9,818 nucleotides of DNA from Accumulibacter sp. (GCA_031284185.1 JAITAJ010000063.1:1-9818); one strand, 5' to 3'; counted from the first letter of the stretch, positions 1 through 6,736 are shown. Notes: generated from the letters alone by a model not told the origin. Numbers and translations are program-made.

Positions 1-362
1 ACAGATGAGTTTGCGGCGCGTCGCGCCGGAGTGATGGACGGAAAACCGGGTGCTCGGGTTCAGAGGACAGAGAGTTGAGAGGACAGAGGACAGATGAGTT
101 TGCGGCGCTTCGCGCCGGAGTGATGGAGGAAAAACCGGGTGCTCGGGTTCAGAGGACAGAATCTTGAGAAGACGGAAGACAGATGAGTTTGCGGCGCTCC
201 GCGCCGGAGTGATGGACGGAAAACCGGGCGGTCGGGTTCAGAGGACAGAATCTTGAGAAGACGGAAGACAGATCGGCTTGGGCGCTCCGCGCCGGAGCGA
301 GGGAGGAAAAACCGGGCGCGGGGTTCCCTGTCTTCCGTTCTCTCAAATCGCTGTCCTCTGAA
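1..362. repeat. Tandem array of hairpin-rich repeat units, exact 89-bp period
   Basis: This fills the 407-bp gap before argB. The marker word ACAGATGAGTTTGCGGCG starts at 1, 90 and 179, and a diverged copy (ACAGATCGGCTTGGGCGC) starts at 268, so the spacing is exactly 89 bp three times. Each unit holds, in order, a GC hairpin (CGGCGC, 2-4 nt loop, GCGCCG), a spacer around GAGTGATGGA, a partly palindromic block (AACCGGGTGCTCGGGTT), then the purine-rich words CAGAGGACAG and TTGAGAAGACGGAAG. The hairpin loops differ (GTC, TTC, TCC) while the stem is kept. The last unit does not repeat. It closes with an inverted arm (about 326-362, ending CTGTCCTCTGA) that is the reverse complement of the left arm with a few mismatches. 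No gene or RNA was seen here. Confidence 0.93.
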
Positions 363-374
363 ACCGCCACCGGG

Positions 375-400
375 TAAAATCCGCCAGTCTTCAGAAAGGG
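375..400 (+). promoter_or_regulatory. Possible argB -10 box (TAAAAT, 375-380) and ribosome binding site (AAAGGG, 395-400)
   Basis: TAAAAT at 375-380 is a fair -10 box. A start of transcription near 387 would leave a leader of about 20 nt. No TTGACA-like -35 is seen; at the expected distance the sequence is the end of the repeat array (CTGTCCTCTG, 351-360). The AAAGGG run at 395-400 lies 7 nt before the ATG at 408 and supports that start. Confidence 0.4.
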
Positions 401-407
401 AAACATC

Positions 408-1295
408 ATGACCCCGGAACAGGTTTCACCGGCGCGGGAAGCCGCCGTCCTCGCCGAGGCGCTGCCGTACATCAGGCGCTTTCACGGCAAGACCATCGTG
501 GTGAAGTTCGGCGGTAACGCGATGATAGACGAGAAACTCAAGCAGTGCTTCGCGCGCGACGTGGTATTGCTCAGACTGGTCGGCATGAACGTCATCGTCG
601 TGCACGGCGGCGGGCCACAGATCGAGAATCTGCTGGCGCGGGTCGGGAAAAAGGGAGAATTCATCCAGGGCATGCGCGTGACCGACGCCGAAACGATGGA
701 AATCGTGGAAATGGTGCTCGGCGGCCAGGTCAACAAGGATGTGGTCAACTTGATCAACCAGGCCGGCGGCATGGCGGTCGGACTCACCGGCAAGGATGGC
801 GGCATGATCCGGGCCAGAAAACTTCACCTGCACAGCCGGGACAATCAGGCCGATCTGATCGATATCGGCATGGTCGGCGAAATCACCCGGATCGATCCGG
901 CACTGATCGACCATCTGCAGGTCGGCGCCTTCATTCCGGTCATCGCGCCGATCGGCGTCGGCGACGACGGAGAAACCTACAACATCAACGCCGACGTCGT
1001 TGCCGGCAGGCTCGCCGAAACCCTCAAGGCCGAAAAACTGGTGCTGCTGACCAACACGCCGGGCGTTCTCGACAAGGCCGGCCAGGTCATCACCGACGTC
1101 ACGCCGAAACAGATCGACGCCATGCTCGAAGACGGAACGCTGCACGGAGGCATGCTGCCGAAGATCGGCTCGGCGCTCGACGCCGCCCGCGGCGGCATCG
1201 GGAGCGTACACATCATCGATGGCCGCGTCGAACACGCCTTGCTGCTGGAAATTCTCACCAGCCACGGCTTCGGCACGATGATCCGGTCGGTGTGA
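408..1295 (+). CDS. argB: Acetylglutamate kinase
   Basis: Phosphorylates N-acetyl-L-glutamate with ATP, the second step of arginine synthesis by the acetylated route, in the cytoplasm. The 295-residue product has the usual family length. The amino-acid-kinase fold is visible: VVKFGGNAM with the phosphate-binding Lys33, the HGGGPQI glycine loop near residue 66, a GLTGKDGG segment, the N-acetylglutamate/ATP region GETYNINADVVAGRLAE, and a C-terminal LHGGMLPKI followed by the GVGSVHIIDGR-like GIGSVHIIDGR. A leading helix (AEALPYIRRFHGKTIV) resembles the N-terminal helix of the arginine-inhibited hexameric enzymes, so feedback inhibition by arginine is likely, but this is inferred. The ATG at 408 has AAAGGG 7 nt upstream. 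The stop overlaps a GTG start for the next gene (GTGA, 1292-1295). Confidence 0.97.
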   Translation: MTPEQVSPAREAAVLAEALPYIRRFHGKTIVVKFGGNAMIDEKLKQCFARDVVLLRLVGMNVIVVHGGGPQIENLLARVGKKGEFIQGMRVTDAETMEIVEMVLGGQVNKDVVNLINQAGGMAVGLTGKDGGMIRARKLHLHSRDNQADLIDIGMVGEITRIDPALIDHLQVGAFIPVIAPIGVGDDGETYNINADVVAGRLAETLKAEKLVLLTNTPGVLDKAGQVITDVTPKQIDAMLEDGTLHGGMLPKIGSALDAARGGIGSVHIIDGRVEHALLLEILTSHGFGTMIRSV

Positions 1296-2047
1296 GCGCC
1301 GTGAGAGGCAAGGTCCGGCGCGCGCGGATATCCGGCGCGCGCCTCCCCGCATCGAGAACCGCCGCGCGGACTTGGCTGTTCGATCTGGACGACACGCTGC
1401 ACGATGCCAGCGCGCGCATCTTCCCGCACATCGGGCGCCTGATGCGGGATTACATCCAGCGCCATCTGAACCTCGACGAAGCGCAGGCCACCGCGCTGCG
1501 CCAGCATTACTGGAAGCGCTACGGCGCCACCCTGTCCGGCCTGATGCGTCACCACGACATCGATCCCGAGGATTTCCTCCGGCAAACGCATCAGTTTCAC
1601 GATCTGGCCGGCATGGTCGTGGTCGAACGCGGCCTGAAGGCCATGCTCAGGCGGCTGCCCGGACGCAAGATCCTCTTTTCCAACGCGCCGCTTCATTACG
1701 CGCGGGCCGTTCTCGCCATCGCCGGCATCGGACGCGCCTTCGACGCGATCTATTCGGTCGAACGCCTCCGCTTCCGGCCCAAGCCGGCGGCGCAAGGCTT
1801 CTGGCGGTTGCTGCGCGCGGAAAGGCTCGCGCCGGAGACATGCGTCATGGTCGAGGATTCCCTCCGCAATCTGCGCGCCGCGAAACGGCTCGGCATGACC
1901 ACCGTATGGGTCGATCCGGGCACGCGCGGAGCGCCTTGCGCGGACGTCAGGATCGCCAGCGTGCTCGACCTGCCGCGCCGCCTCCGGCAACTGGGATTCA
2001 TCACCACGAAAACATCATTGGGAGCGCAACATGGCCAAACCGGGTGA
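1292..2047 (+). CDS. HAD-family pyrimidine 5'-nucleotidase
   Basis: A haloacid dehalogenase (subfamily IA) phosphatase resembling the Sdt1/Phm8 type pyrimidine 5'-nucleotidases, which dephosphorylate pyrimidine nucleoside monophosphates; the exact substrate is inferred from family likeness. All four HAD motifs are present: I, LFDLDDT (nucleophile Asp31, Asp33); II, ILFSNAP (Ser130); III, RPKP (Lys164); IV, VEDS (Glu188, Asp189). An alpha-helical cap lies between I and II. The length is 251 residues if the start is GTG at 1292, chosen because GTGA overlaps the argB stop and suggests translational coupling; GTG at 1301 is an equally possible start. The basic first 25 residues precede the domain and may not all be translated. 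The 3' end overlaps slmA by 17 nt. This order (argB, HAD, slmA) is one I associate with betaproteobacteria. Confidence 0.9.
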   Translation: MSAVRGKVRRARISGARLPASRTAARTWLFDLDDTLHDASARIFPHIGRLMRDYIQRHLNLDEAQATALRQHYWKRYGATLSGLMRHHDIDPEDFLRQTHQFHDLAGMVVVERGLKAMLRRLPGRKILFSNAPLHYARAVLAIAGIGRAFDAIYSVERLRFRPKPAAQGFWRLLRAERLAPETCVMVEDSLRNLRAAKRLGMTTVWVDPGTRGAPCADVRIASVLDLPRRLRQLGFITTKTSLGAQHGQTG

Positions 2048-2660
2048 AAGACGATTGCAGATACTGCAAACGCTGGCCGGAATGCTCGAAGACCCCAAAG
2101 GGGAAAAAATCACCACGGCCGCCCTGGCCTCCAGGCTGAATTGTTCGGAAGCGGCGCTGTACCGCCATTTCGCCAGCAAGGCGCAGATGTTCGAGGGATT
2201 GATCGAATTCATCGAAACCAGTCTGTTCGGCGTCATCAACCAGATTTCCGGCAACGAGACCGACGGTCTGCGGCAGATCGAGCTGATTCTTTCCCTGCTG
2301 CTCAATTTTTCCCAGCGCAATCGCGGCATGACGCGCGTGCTCATCGGTGACGCGCTGGTCCATGAGAAGGAGCGATTGCAGCTACGCATCAATCTGCTGC
2401 TCGACAAGATCGAGGCGGCGATGAAGCAGGCGCTGCGCGTCGCCGCCACTCAGGGCCGTCTCTCGCCGGACGCCGGTTTCGCGGAGCTGGCCAACCTCCT
2501 ACTCTGTTACGTCATCGGGCGCTGGCAGCAATACGTCAAAAGCGGCTTCACCCGCGAACCCACCGCCTACTGGGCGCGGCAATGGCCGATGCTCTGCGTC
2601 GCTTGCCTTTATCAGAAGACAGAATTTCAGAAGACAGAATTCCAGAGGACAGAAACTTGA
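2031..2660 (+). CDS. slmA: Nucleoid occlusion factor SlmA (TetR-like), with a repeat-derived C-terminal tail
   Basis: SlmA binds specific chromosomal sites and blocks FtsZ ring assembly over the nucleoid. The product has the TetR-type helix-turn-helix near residues 27-50 (ITTAALASRLNCSEAALYRHF, with the conserved ALYRHF), then the all-helical FtsZ-binding/dimer domain with RNRGMTRVLIGDALVHE. Total length is 209 residues; E. coli SlmA is 198. The native part appears to end at residue 194 (CLY). Residues 195-209 (QKTEFQKTEFQRTET) and the TGA stop come from the following repeat, where three 15-nt copies run in frame (2613-2657). Start ATG 2031 has GGGAG 6 nt upstream, inside the end of the HAD gene. 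Whether the tail alters function is unknown; it lies beyond the recognisable domain. Confidence 0.93.
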   Translation: MAKPGERRLQILQTLAGMLEDPKGEKITTAALASRLNCSEAALYRHFASKAQMFEGLIEFIETSLFGVINQISGNETDGLRQIELILSLLLNFSQRNRGMTRVLIGDALVHEKERLQLRINLLLDKIEAAMKQALRVAATQGRLSPDAGFAELANLLLCYVIGRWQQYVKSGFTREPTAYWARQWPMLCVACLYQKTEFQKTEFQRTET

Positions 2661-2884
2661 GAAGACAGAAGACAGATAAATTTGCGGCGCTTCGCGCCGG
2701 AGTGGTGGAGGGAAAACCGAGCGCTCGGGTTCAGAGGACAGGGAAATCGAGCGCTCGGTTTTCCGTTCATCATCGGCGCGAAGCGCCGCAAGCTGACCTG
2801 TCCTCTGTCTTCTGTCCCCTGTCTTCTGTCTTCTGTTCCCTGTCTTCTGTCCTCTGTCCCCTGTCTTCTGTCTTCTGTCCCCTG
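2613..2884. repeat. Head-to-head inverted pair of repeat units
   Basis: The left half (2613-2737) has purine arms, the hairpin CGGCGC-TTC-GCGCCG at 2685-2699 and a 12-bp perfect palindrome CCGAGCGCTCGG at 2717-2728. The right half carries the same parts in reverse order and orientation: palindrome CGAGCGCTCG at 2748-2757, hairpin CGGCGC-GAA-GCGCCG at 2774-2788, then pyrimidine-rich arm 2798-2884. The whole block could fold into a large cruciform or an RNA hairpin. It occupies most of the 353-bp gap between slmA and fumarase and also encodes the end of slmA. Confidence 0.92.
2798..2884. repeat. Heptanucleotide microsatellite, (CTGTCYY) x12
   Basis: Twelve 7-bp units begin at 2798, 2805, 2812 and so on to 2875, without a phase break, and a last CTG at 2882-2884. 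Unit 6 (2833) is CTGTTCC; all others are CTGTC followed by TT, CT or CC. The strand is pure C/T apart from the G of each CTG. This is an expanded version of the right arm of the repeat family, which elsewhere has only one to three such words. Confidence 0.95.
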
Positions 2885-2891
2885 AAAATGG

Positions 2892-2897
2892 TAGAAT
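2892..2897 (+). promoter_or_regulatory. Possible -10 box (TAGAAT) for fumarase
   Basis: TAGAATGCG directly follows the end of the heptamer array. With 17-bp spacing the -35 position (2869-2874) falls inside the array and reads TGTCTT, a poor match. A start near 2904 would give a leader of about 110 nt. The TAAAAT before argB stands in the same relation to the end of a repeat. Confidence 0.4.
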
Positions 2898-2942
2898 GCG
2901 CTCCGTTTCCATGCGCGTCCGAGGCCATCGCCTTCATGGCCA

Positions 2943-2966
2943 GGCCGGTTTCCCGGCCGGTTTCCC
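2943..2966. repeat. Tandem 12-bp duplication with a small hairpin in the fumarase leader
   Basis: GGCCGGTTTCCC occurs twice with no gap (2943-2954, 2955-2966). The junction makes a perfect 6-bp stem, GGCCGG-TTTC-CCGGCC (2943-2958), followed by a pyrimidine-rich stretch up to the ribosome binding site. The hairpin may act in the leader RNA, but nothing proves it. Confidence 0.75.
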
Positions 2967-3013
2967 GTTTTCTCCCGGATTTTTCTTTCATTCATTTCAT
3001 ACGAGGTACCGAA

Positions 3014-4552
3014 ATGGCCGCCATCAGACAGGAAGACCTGATCCAGAGCATCGCCGATGCGTTCCAGTACATCAGTTACTACCATCCGCTCGATTTCATC
3101 ACGGCGCTCGGCGAGGCTTACGCGCGCGAGGAGTCGCCCGCCGCCAAGGATGCGATCGCTCAGATTCTGACCAATTCGCGCCTGTCCGCCGAGGGCCACC
3201 GCCCGGTTTGCCAGGATACCGGCATCGGCACGGTGTTCCTGAAGGTCGGCATGAACGCGCAATGGGCCGGCGCCACGATGAGCATACAGGAAATGGTCAA
3301 CGAAGGCGTCAGACGCGCCTACACCGATCCGGTCAATCCGCTGCGCGCTTCCGTGCTCGCCGATCCGGCGGGCAAACGCAGGAATACCCGGGATAACACG
3401 CCGGCCATCGTGTATTACGAGATCGTGCCGGGCGACGGGATCGAAGTCATCTGCGCGGCCAAGGGCGGCGGTTCGGAGGCCAAGGCCAAGTTCGCCATGC
3501 TCAATCCGTCCGACGATGTCGTCGAATGGGTGCTCAAGACCGTGCCACAAATGGGCGCGGGCTGGTGCCCGCCGGGCATCATCGGCATCGGCATCGGCGG
3601 TACGCCGGAAAAGGCGATGCTGATGGCCAAGGAGTCGCTGATGGCGCCGATCGACATGCGCGAGCTGAAGGCGCGCGGCGCGAAGACGCGGGCCGAGGAA
3701 CTGCGCCTCGAATTGTATGAGAAGATCAACGCGCTGGGCATCGGCGCGCAGGGACTCGGCGGCCTGACCACCGTGCTCGACGTCAAGGTGCTCGATTACC
3801 CGACACACGCGGCCAATCTGCCGGTCGCCATGATCCCGAACTGCGCGGCCACGCGCCACATCCATTTCCACCTCGACGGCAGCGGCCCGGCCCGGCTTGA
3901 GCCGCCGAAACTGGCGGATTGGCCGGCGGTCACCTGGACGGCGGATACCCAGTCCGCCACGCGCGTCGATCTGAACACGCTGACACGGGCACAGGTGTCC
4001 TCGTGGAAAGTCGGCCAGAAGCTGCTCCTGAACGGCAAGATGCTGACCGGGCGCGACGCCGCGCACAAGCGTATCCAGAGTATGCTGGACAAGGGCGAGA
4101 AGCTGCCGGTGGACTTCACCAACCGCGTCATCTATTACGTCGGCCCGGTGGACCCGGTCGGCGATGAAGCGGTCGGCCCCGCCGGCCCGACGACGGCGAC
4201 GCGCATGGACAAGTTCACGCGCATGATGCTGGAGAAGACGGGACTCATTTCGATGGTCGGCAAGTCGGAACGCGGCTCGGCCGCCATCGAGGCGATCCGG
4301 GACAACCAGTCGGCCTATCTGATGGCCGTCGGCGGCGCCGCCTACCTGGTGGCCAAGGCGATCCGGGCGGCCCGGGTCGTGGCTTTCGAGGATCTGGGCA
4401 TGGAGGCCATCTACGAATTCGACCTCGTCGACATGCCGGTCACCGTCGCGGTGGATTCGACGGGAACGTCGCTGCATACCATCGGCCCGATGGAGTGGTG
4501 CCGGAAGATCGGTAAGATTCCGGTCGACGCCCTGTTTGGCAACAAGCACTGA
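3014..4552 (+). CDS. Fumarate hydratase class I (iron-sulfur)
   Basis: Interconverts fumarate and (S)-malate in the citric acid cycle with an oxygen-sensitive [4Fe-4S] cluster. The 512-residue length fits the single-chain class I enzymes (FumA/FumB type). The three cluster cysteines are visible: Cys66 in RPVCQDTG, Cys185 in GAGWCPPGIIGIGIGG and Cys277 in MIPNCAATRH; their spacing fits the family. Other marks are KGGGSEAKAK (150-159), GAQGLGGLTTVLDVKV (244-259) and, in the C-terminal half, GPTTATRMD and GKSERG. The ATG at 3014 has GAGG 7 nt upstream. The reading frame stays open upstream to 2582, but that stretch translates repeat DNA and lacks family likeness, so it is left out. The gene appears to be transcribed alone, from the site near 2892 to the hairpin at 4602. 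The symbol is left blank because fumA/fumB naming cannot be settled from sequence alone. Confidence 0.96.
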   Translation: MAAIRQEDLIQSIADAFQYISYYHPLDFITALGEAYAREESPAAKDAIAQILTNSRLSAEGHRPVCQDTGIGTVFLKVGMNAQWAGATMSIQEMVNEGVRRAYTDPVNPLRASVLADPAGKRRNTRDNTPAIVYYEIVPGDGIEVICAAKGGGSEAKAKFAMLNPSDDVVEWVLKTVPQMGAGWCPPGIIGIGIGGTPEKAMLMAKESLMAPIDMRELKARGAKTRAEELRLELYEKINALGIGAQGLGGLTTVLDVKVLDYPTHAANLPVAMIPNCAATRHIHFHLDGSGPARLEPPKLADWPAVTWTADTQSATRVDLNTLTRAQVSSWKVGQKLLLNGKMLTGRDAAHKRIQSMLDKGEKLPVDFTNRVIYYVGPVDPVGDEAVGPAGPTTATRMDKFTRMMLEKTGLISMVGKSERGSAAIEAIRDNQSAYLMAVGGAAYLVAKAIRAARVVAFEDLGMEAIYEFDLVDMPVTVAVDSTGTSLHTIGPMEWCRKIGKIPVDALFGNKH

Positions 4553-4601
4553 GCGCGCTTCCGGGCGCGTCGGCGCCGCCGGCCTCCGAAGAGGGTCTTT
4601 T

Positions 4602-4634
4602 GAAGCCGGCACATGCCGGCTTCCTTGCTTTTCC
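4602..4634 (+). terminator. Likely rho-independent terminator after fumarase
   Basis: A perfect 9-bp stem, GAAGCCGGC-ACAT-GCCGGCTTC (4602-4623), is followed by CTTGCTTTTC. The T run is interrupted, so termination may be partial. It ends only about 12 nt before the next start codon, and no clear promoter lies between, so the downstream trio may depend on read-through. Confidence 0.6.
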
Positions 4635-4646
4635 GAAAGAAACTCC

Positions 4647-4997
4647 ATGAATATCGAACGCCACGGAACCACGCGCCGCTATTCCGACGTCGTTGCGCGG
4701 GGGGATACCGTGTATCTCGCCGAAGTGCCGGAATCGCTCGATGCCGACATCGCCGGGCAGACCCTGGACATGCTGGCCCGCGTGGAGAGGCGGCTGACTC
4801 AGGCGGGAAGCGACAGGTCGCGCCTGCTGCTGGCCACCATTTATCTGCGCGACATGGCCGATTACGACGGAATGAACGCGGTCTGGGATGCGTGGGTGCC
4901 GGCGGGCGCGGCGCCCGCGCGGGCCTGCGTCGAGGCCCGGCTGTCCCATCCCGGGATGCGCGTCGAGATCGTGCTCATCGCCGCGCGCTGCCCCTGA
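4647..4997 (+). CDS. RidA/YjgF-family protein
   Basis: A 116-residue member of the YjgF/YER057c/UK114 family, small trimeric cytoplasmic proteins; the best studied, RidA, hydrolyses reactive enamine/imine intermediates. Family marks are the early hydrophobic strand with GDTVYLAEVPES, the LLLATIYLRDMADYDGMNAVWDAWVP core and the near-terminal PARACVEARL, whose Arg matches the carboxylate-binding Arg of RidA. The RidA motif VEIEAIA is here VEIVLIA, so the glutamate used in hydrolysis appears to be Val; this fits the YoaB-like branch rather than classic RidA, and the activity is unknown. The start at 4647 is chosen because the upstream in-frame extension (to 4536) covers the terminator hairpin and part of the fumarase end. 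The Shine-Dalgarno match is weak (GAAAG). The stop is 1 nt before the murI start. Confidence 0.88.
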   Translation: MNIERHGTTRRYSDVVARGDTVYLAEVPESLDADIAGQTLDMLARVERRLTQAGSDRSRLLLATIYLRDMADYDGMNAVWDAWVPAGAAPARACVEARLSHPGMRVEIVLIAARCP

Positions 4998-4998
4998 G

Positions 4999-5790
4999 AT
5001 GATCGGCGTCTTCGACAGCGGCATCGGCGGCTTGTCGGTACTGGCCGCCATCGCCCGCGCTCTGCCGCGCGCGGACCTCCTGTATTTTGCCGATACGGCG
5101 CATGTTCCGTATGGGAACAAGGATGACGCGGCCATCCGCGCGCGCGCGCTGCGCATCGGCCGGTATCTCGCGGAGCAGGGATGCCGGCAGATCGTGGTGG
5201 CCTGCAATACCGCCACGGCGGCGGCGGTCGCGGCGCTGCGCGAATCGCTGCCGCGCATTGGCGTGATCGGCGTCGTGCCGGGTATCAAGCCGGCGGCGGC
5301 GGCCTCGAAAAGCGGGCGCATCGCCGTGCTGACGACGGTATCGACCGCGCGCAGCGAGCGGCTCGCGCGCCTGATCCGGCAACATGCCGGCGCGCTGCGG
5401 GTCGACATCCTGCCGTGCCCGGATTGGGCGACGAAGGTGGAAACCCTGCAACTGGACGACCCGGACTTCGCGGGAACGGCGCGCCGCCTGCTGGAGCCGG
5501 TTCTGGCCGCGGGCGCCGACCACGTCGTGCTCGGCTGCACGCATTACGCCTTCCTCGTGCCGGTGCTGCAACCGATCGTGGCCGGACGCGCGGCGCTGGT
5601 CGACGTGGCGGAGGCCGTCGCCCGGCAATGCCGGCGCCTGGCCGGGGAGGACGGCGAGACCGCCGGTCAGGGCCGCCTGACGTTGAGCGCGACCGCGTCT
5701 CCTGAAAGGCTGCGCCGGGCCTTGACTCTCCTGGGGCTGGAATCGCTGGCCGCGCGTCTGTCCGGTCCGGCGATCCTGGCGGATGTCTGA
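4999..5790 (+). CDS. murI: Glutamate racemase
   Basis: Makes D-glutamate from L-glutamate for peptidoglycan, without a cofactor, by a two-cysteine mechanism in the cytoplasm. The 263-residue product begins MIGVFDSGIGGLSVL (Asp6, Ser7), followed by FADTAHVPYG (30-39), the first catalytic Cys69 in ACNTAT, the second Cys180 in LGCTHY, and a late DVAEAVA segment. The CPDWATKVE stretch replaces the more usual CPLFVPLVE-like segment, a modest divergence. The start at 4999 places the DSGIGG motif at the normal distance from the N-terminus; the upstream extension to 4888 is only ridA read in another frame. With a 1-nt gap to ridA and a short overlap or close spacing with the transporter gene, it is likely co-translated in one operon. 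Confidence 0.96.
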   Translation: MIGVFDSGIGGLSVLAAIARALPRADLLYFADTAHVPYGNKDDAAIRARALRIGRYLAEQGCRQIVVACNTATAAAVAALRESLPRIGVIGVVPGIKPAAAASKSGRIAVLTTVSTARSERLARLIRQHAGALRVDILPCPDWATKVETLQLDDPDFAGTARRLLEPVLAAGADHVVLGCTHYAFLVPVLQPIVAGRAALVDVAEAVARQCRRLAGEDGETAGQGRLTLSATASPERLRRALTLLGLESLAARLSGPAILADV

Positions 5791-5806
5791 CCGGCGCGAG
5801 GAAAAG

Positions 5807-6736
5807 ATGAAGTTCCCGCCGGCGCGGTTTCTCGCCTCGGAACGCGAACGAGGGATCGCGCTCGTCCTGATCACCACCGTGCTCTTCGTGATCCATGACG
5901 GCATCTCCAAGTATGTGGCGCGTCATTACCCGGTGACCGAAGTCCTGTGGGTTCGCTACCTGGTGCACGTGACGTTCATGCTGGCGGTGTTCGGACCCCG
6001 CATGCGCCTGAATCTGGTGAGGGCGCGCCGCCCGGTGTTGCAGATCGTGCGCGCCTTGCTTCTGGTCTGTTCGTCCTTCGTGTTCATGAATGGCCTGCGC
6101 TATCTTCCGCTGGGGGATTCGACGGCGATTTATTTCCTCACGCCCTTGCTGGTCACCGCGTTCTCGGCGCCGCTGCTGGGTGAAAAAGTCGAAGCGCGCA
6201 ACTGGCTGGCCGTTTTTCTGGGATTCGGCGGCGTGCTCATCATCGTCCGGCCCGGCGGCGGCATGTTGCAGGCGGCGGCGATCTTCCCCTTTCTCTCGGC
6301 GTGCTGTTCCAGTTTTTACCAGATCATCACGCGCAAATTCAGAGGGTCGGAAAATCCCGTCACGACGCACTTCATCACCGGGCTGACCGGCGTGGTGGTC
6401 ACCGGCCTGACCTGGCAGTCGAGCTGGGCGATGCCGGTCTTGCCTCATGCCCTGCTCATGATTGCCCAAGGGTTCGCGGCGGGCGTCGGGCATTATCTGC
6501 TGATCGAGGTGTTCCAGCGAATGGGGCCTGCCGTAGCGGCGCCGTTCACTTATACGCAGCTTGTCTGGGCCATGCTGTTCGGCCTGGCCGTCTTCGGAGA
6601 AATCCCCGACGCGGGATCGATTCTGGGAAGTCTGATCATCGTCGCCAGCGGGATATATCTGGCGCGCTTTCAGAGGACAGGAATCAGAGGACAGCGGTTT
6701 GAGAAGACAGTGCCAGAGGCAGAGGACAGAGGATAG
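5807..6736 (+). CDS. DMT-superfamily (EamA) transporter with a repeat-derived C-terminal tail
   Basis: A 309-residue inner-membrane protein of the drug/metabolite transporter superfamily. Two EamA repeats (about 17-145 and 155-285) give about ten membrane segments. Family signs are YLPLGDSTAIYFLTPLLVTAFSAPLLGEKV and GFGGVLIIVRPGG in the first half and the mirrored GPAVAAPFTYTQLVWAMLFGLAVFGEIPD in the second. The substrate is unknown. The start at 5807 is preferred because GAGGAAAAG lies just upstream; an in-frame ATG at 5783 overlaps the end of murI by 8 nt and would add 8 residues. The native sequence appears to end around Phe288 (IVASGIYLARF). Residues 289-309 (QRTGIRGQRFEKTVPEAEDRG) and the TAG stop are read from the repeat cluster that begins at 6671. 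Confidence 0.92.
   Translation: MKFPPARFLASERERGIALVLITTVLFVIHDGISKYVARHYPVTEVLWVRYLVHVTFMLAVFGPRMRLNLVRARRPVLQIVRALLLVCSSFVFMNGLRYLPLGDSTAIYFLTPLLVTAFSAPLLGEKVEARNWLAVFLGFGGVLIIVRPGGGMLQAAAIFPFLSACCSSFYQIITRKFRGSENPVTTHFITGLTGVVVTGLTWQSSWAMPVLPHALLMIAQGFAAGVGHYLLIEVFQRMGPAVAAPFTYTQLVWAMLFGLAVFGEIPDAGSILGSLIIVASGIYLARFQRTGIRGQRFEKTVPEAEDRG

Noticed and set aside
1..362. CRISPR array
   Set aside because: Whole 89-bp units are repeated, with no short constant repeats alternating with unrelated spacers, and no cas genes are present.
149..472. Possible - strand small gene over the array before argB
   Set aside because: It consists of translated repeat units and overlaps the argB start.
545..1291. 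Upstream extension of the HAD protein across argB
   Set aside because: This part is argB in another frame; HAD motif I lies close after the GTG starts at 1292 and 1301.
426..1990. Long - strand open frames opposite argB and the HAD gene
   Set aside because: Composition is typical of antisense translation of GC-rich coding DNA; the + strand genes carry clear motifs.
2685..2699. GC mini-hairpins as rho-independent terminators
   Set aside because: No T run follows the stems in either direction, so classic intrinsic termination is not supported.
2582..3013. N-terminal extension of fumarase through the repeat (LSSVFCP-type heptapeptides)
   Set aside because: The extension translates the 7-bp array, has no counterpart in class I fumarases, and a good ribosome binding site precedes the ATG at 3014.
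2627..4672. Long - strand open frame opposite fumarase
   Set aside because: No family likeness; it is the antisense shadow of a high-GC gene and runs into the repeat at one end.
5285..6493. Long - strand open frame opposite murI and the transporter
   Set aside because: Arg/Pro-rich low-complexity product with no start signal, lying opposite two well-supported genes.
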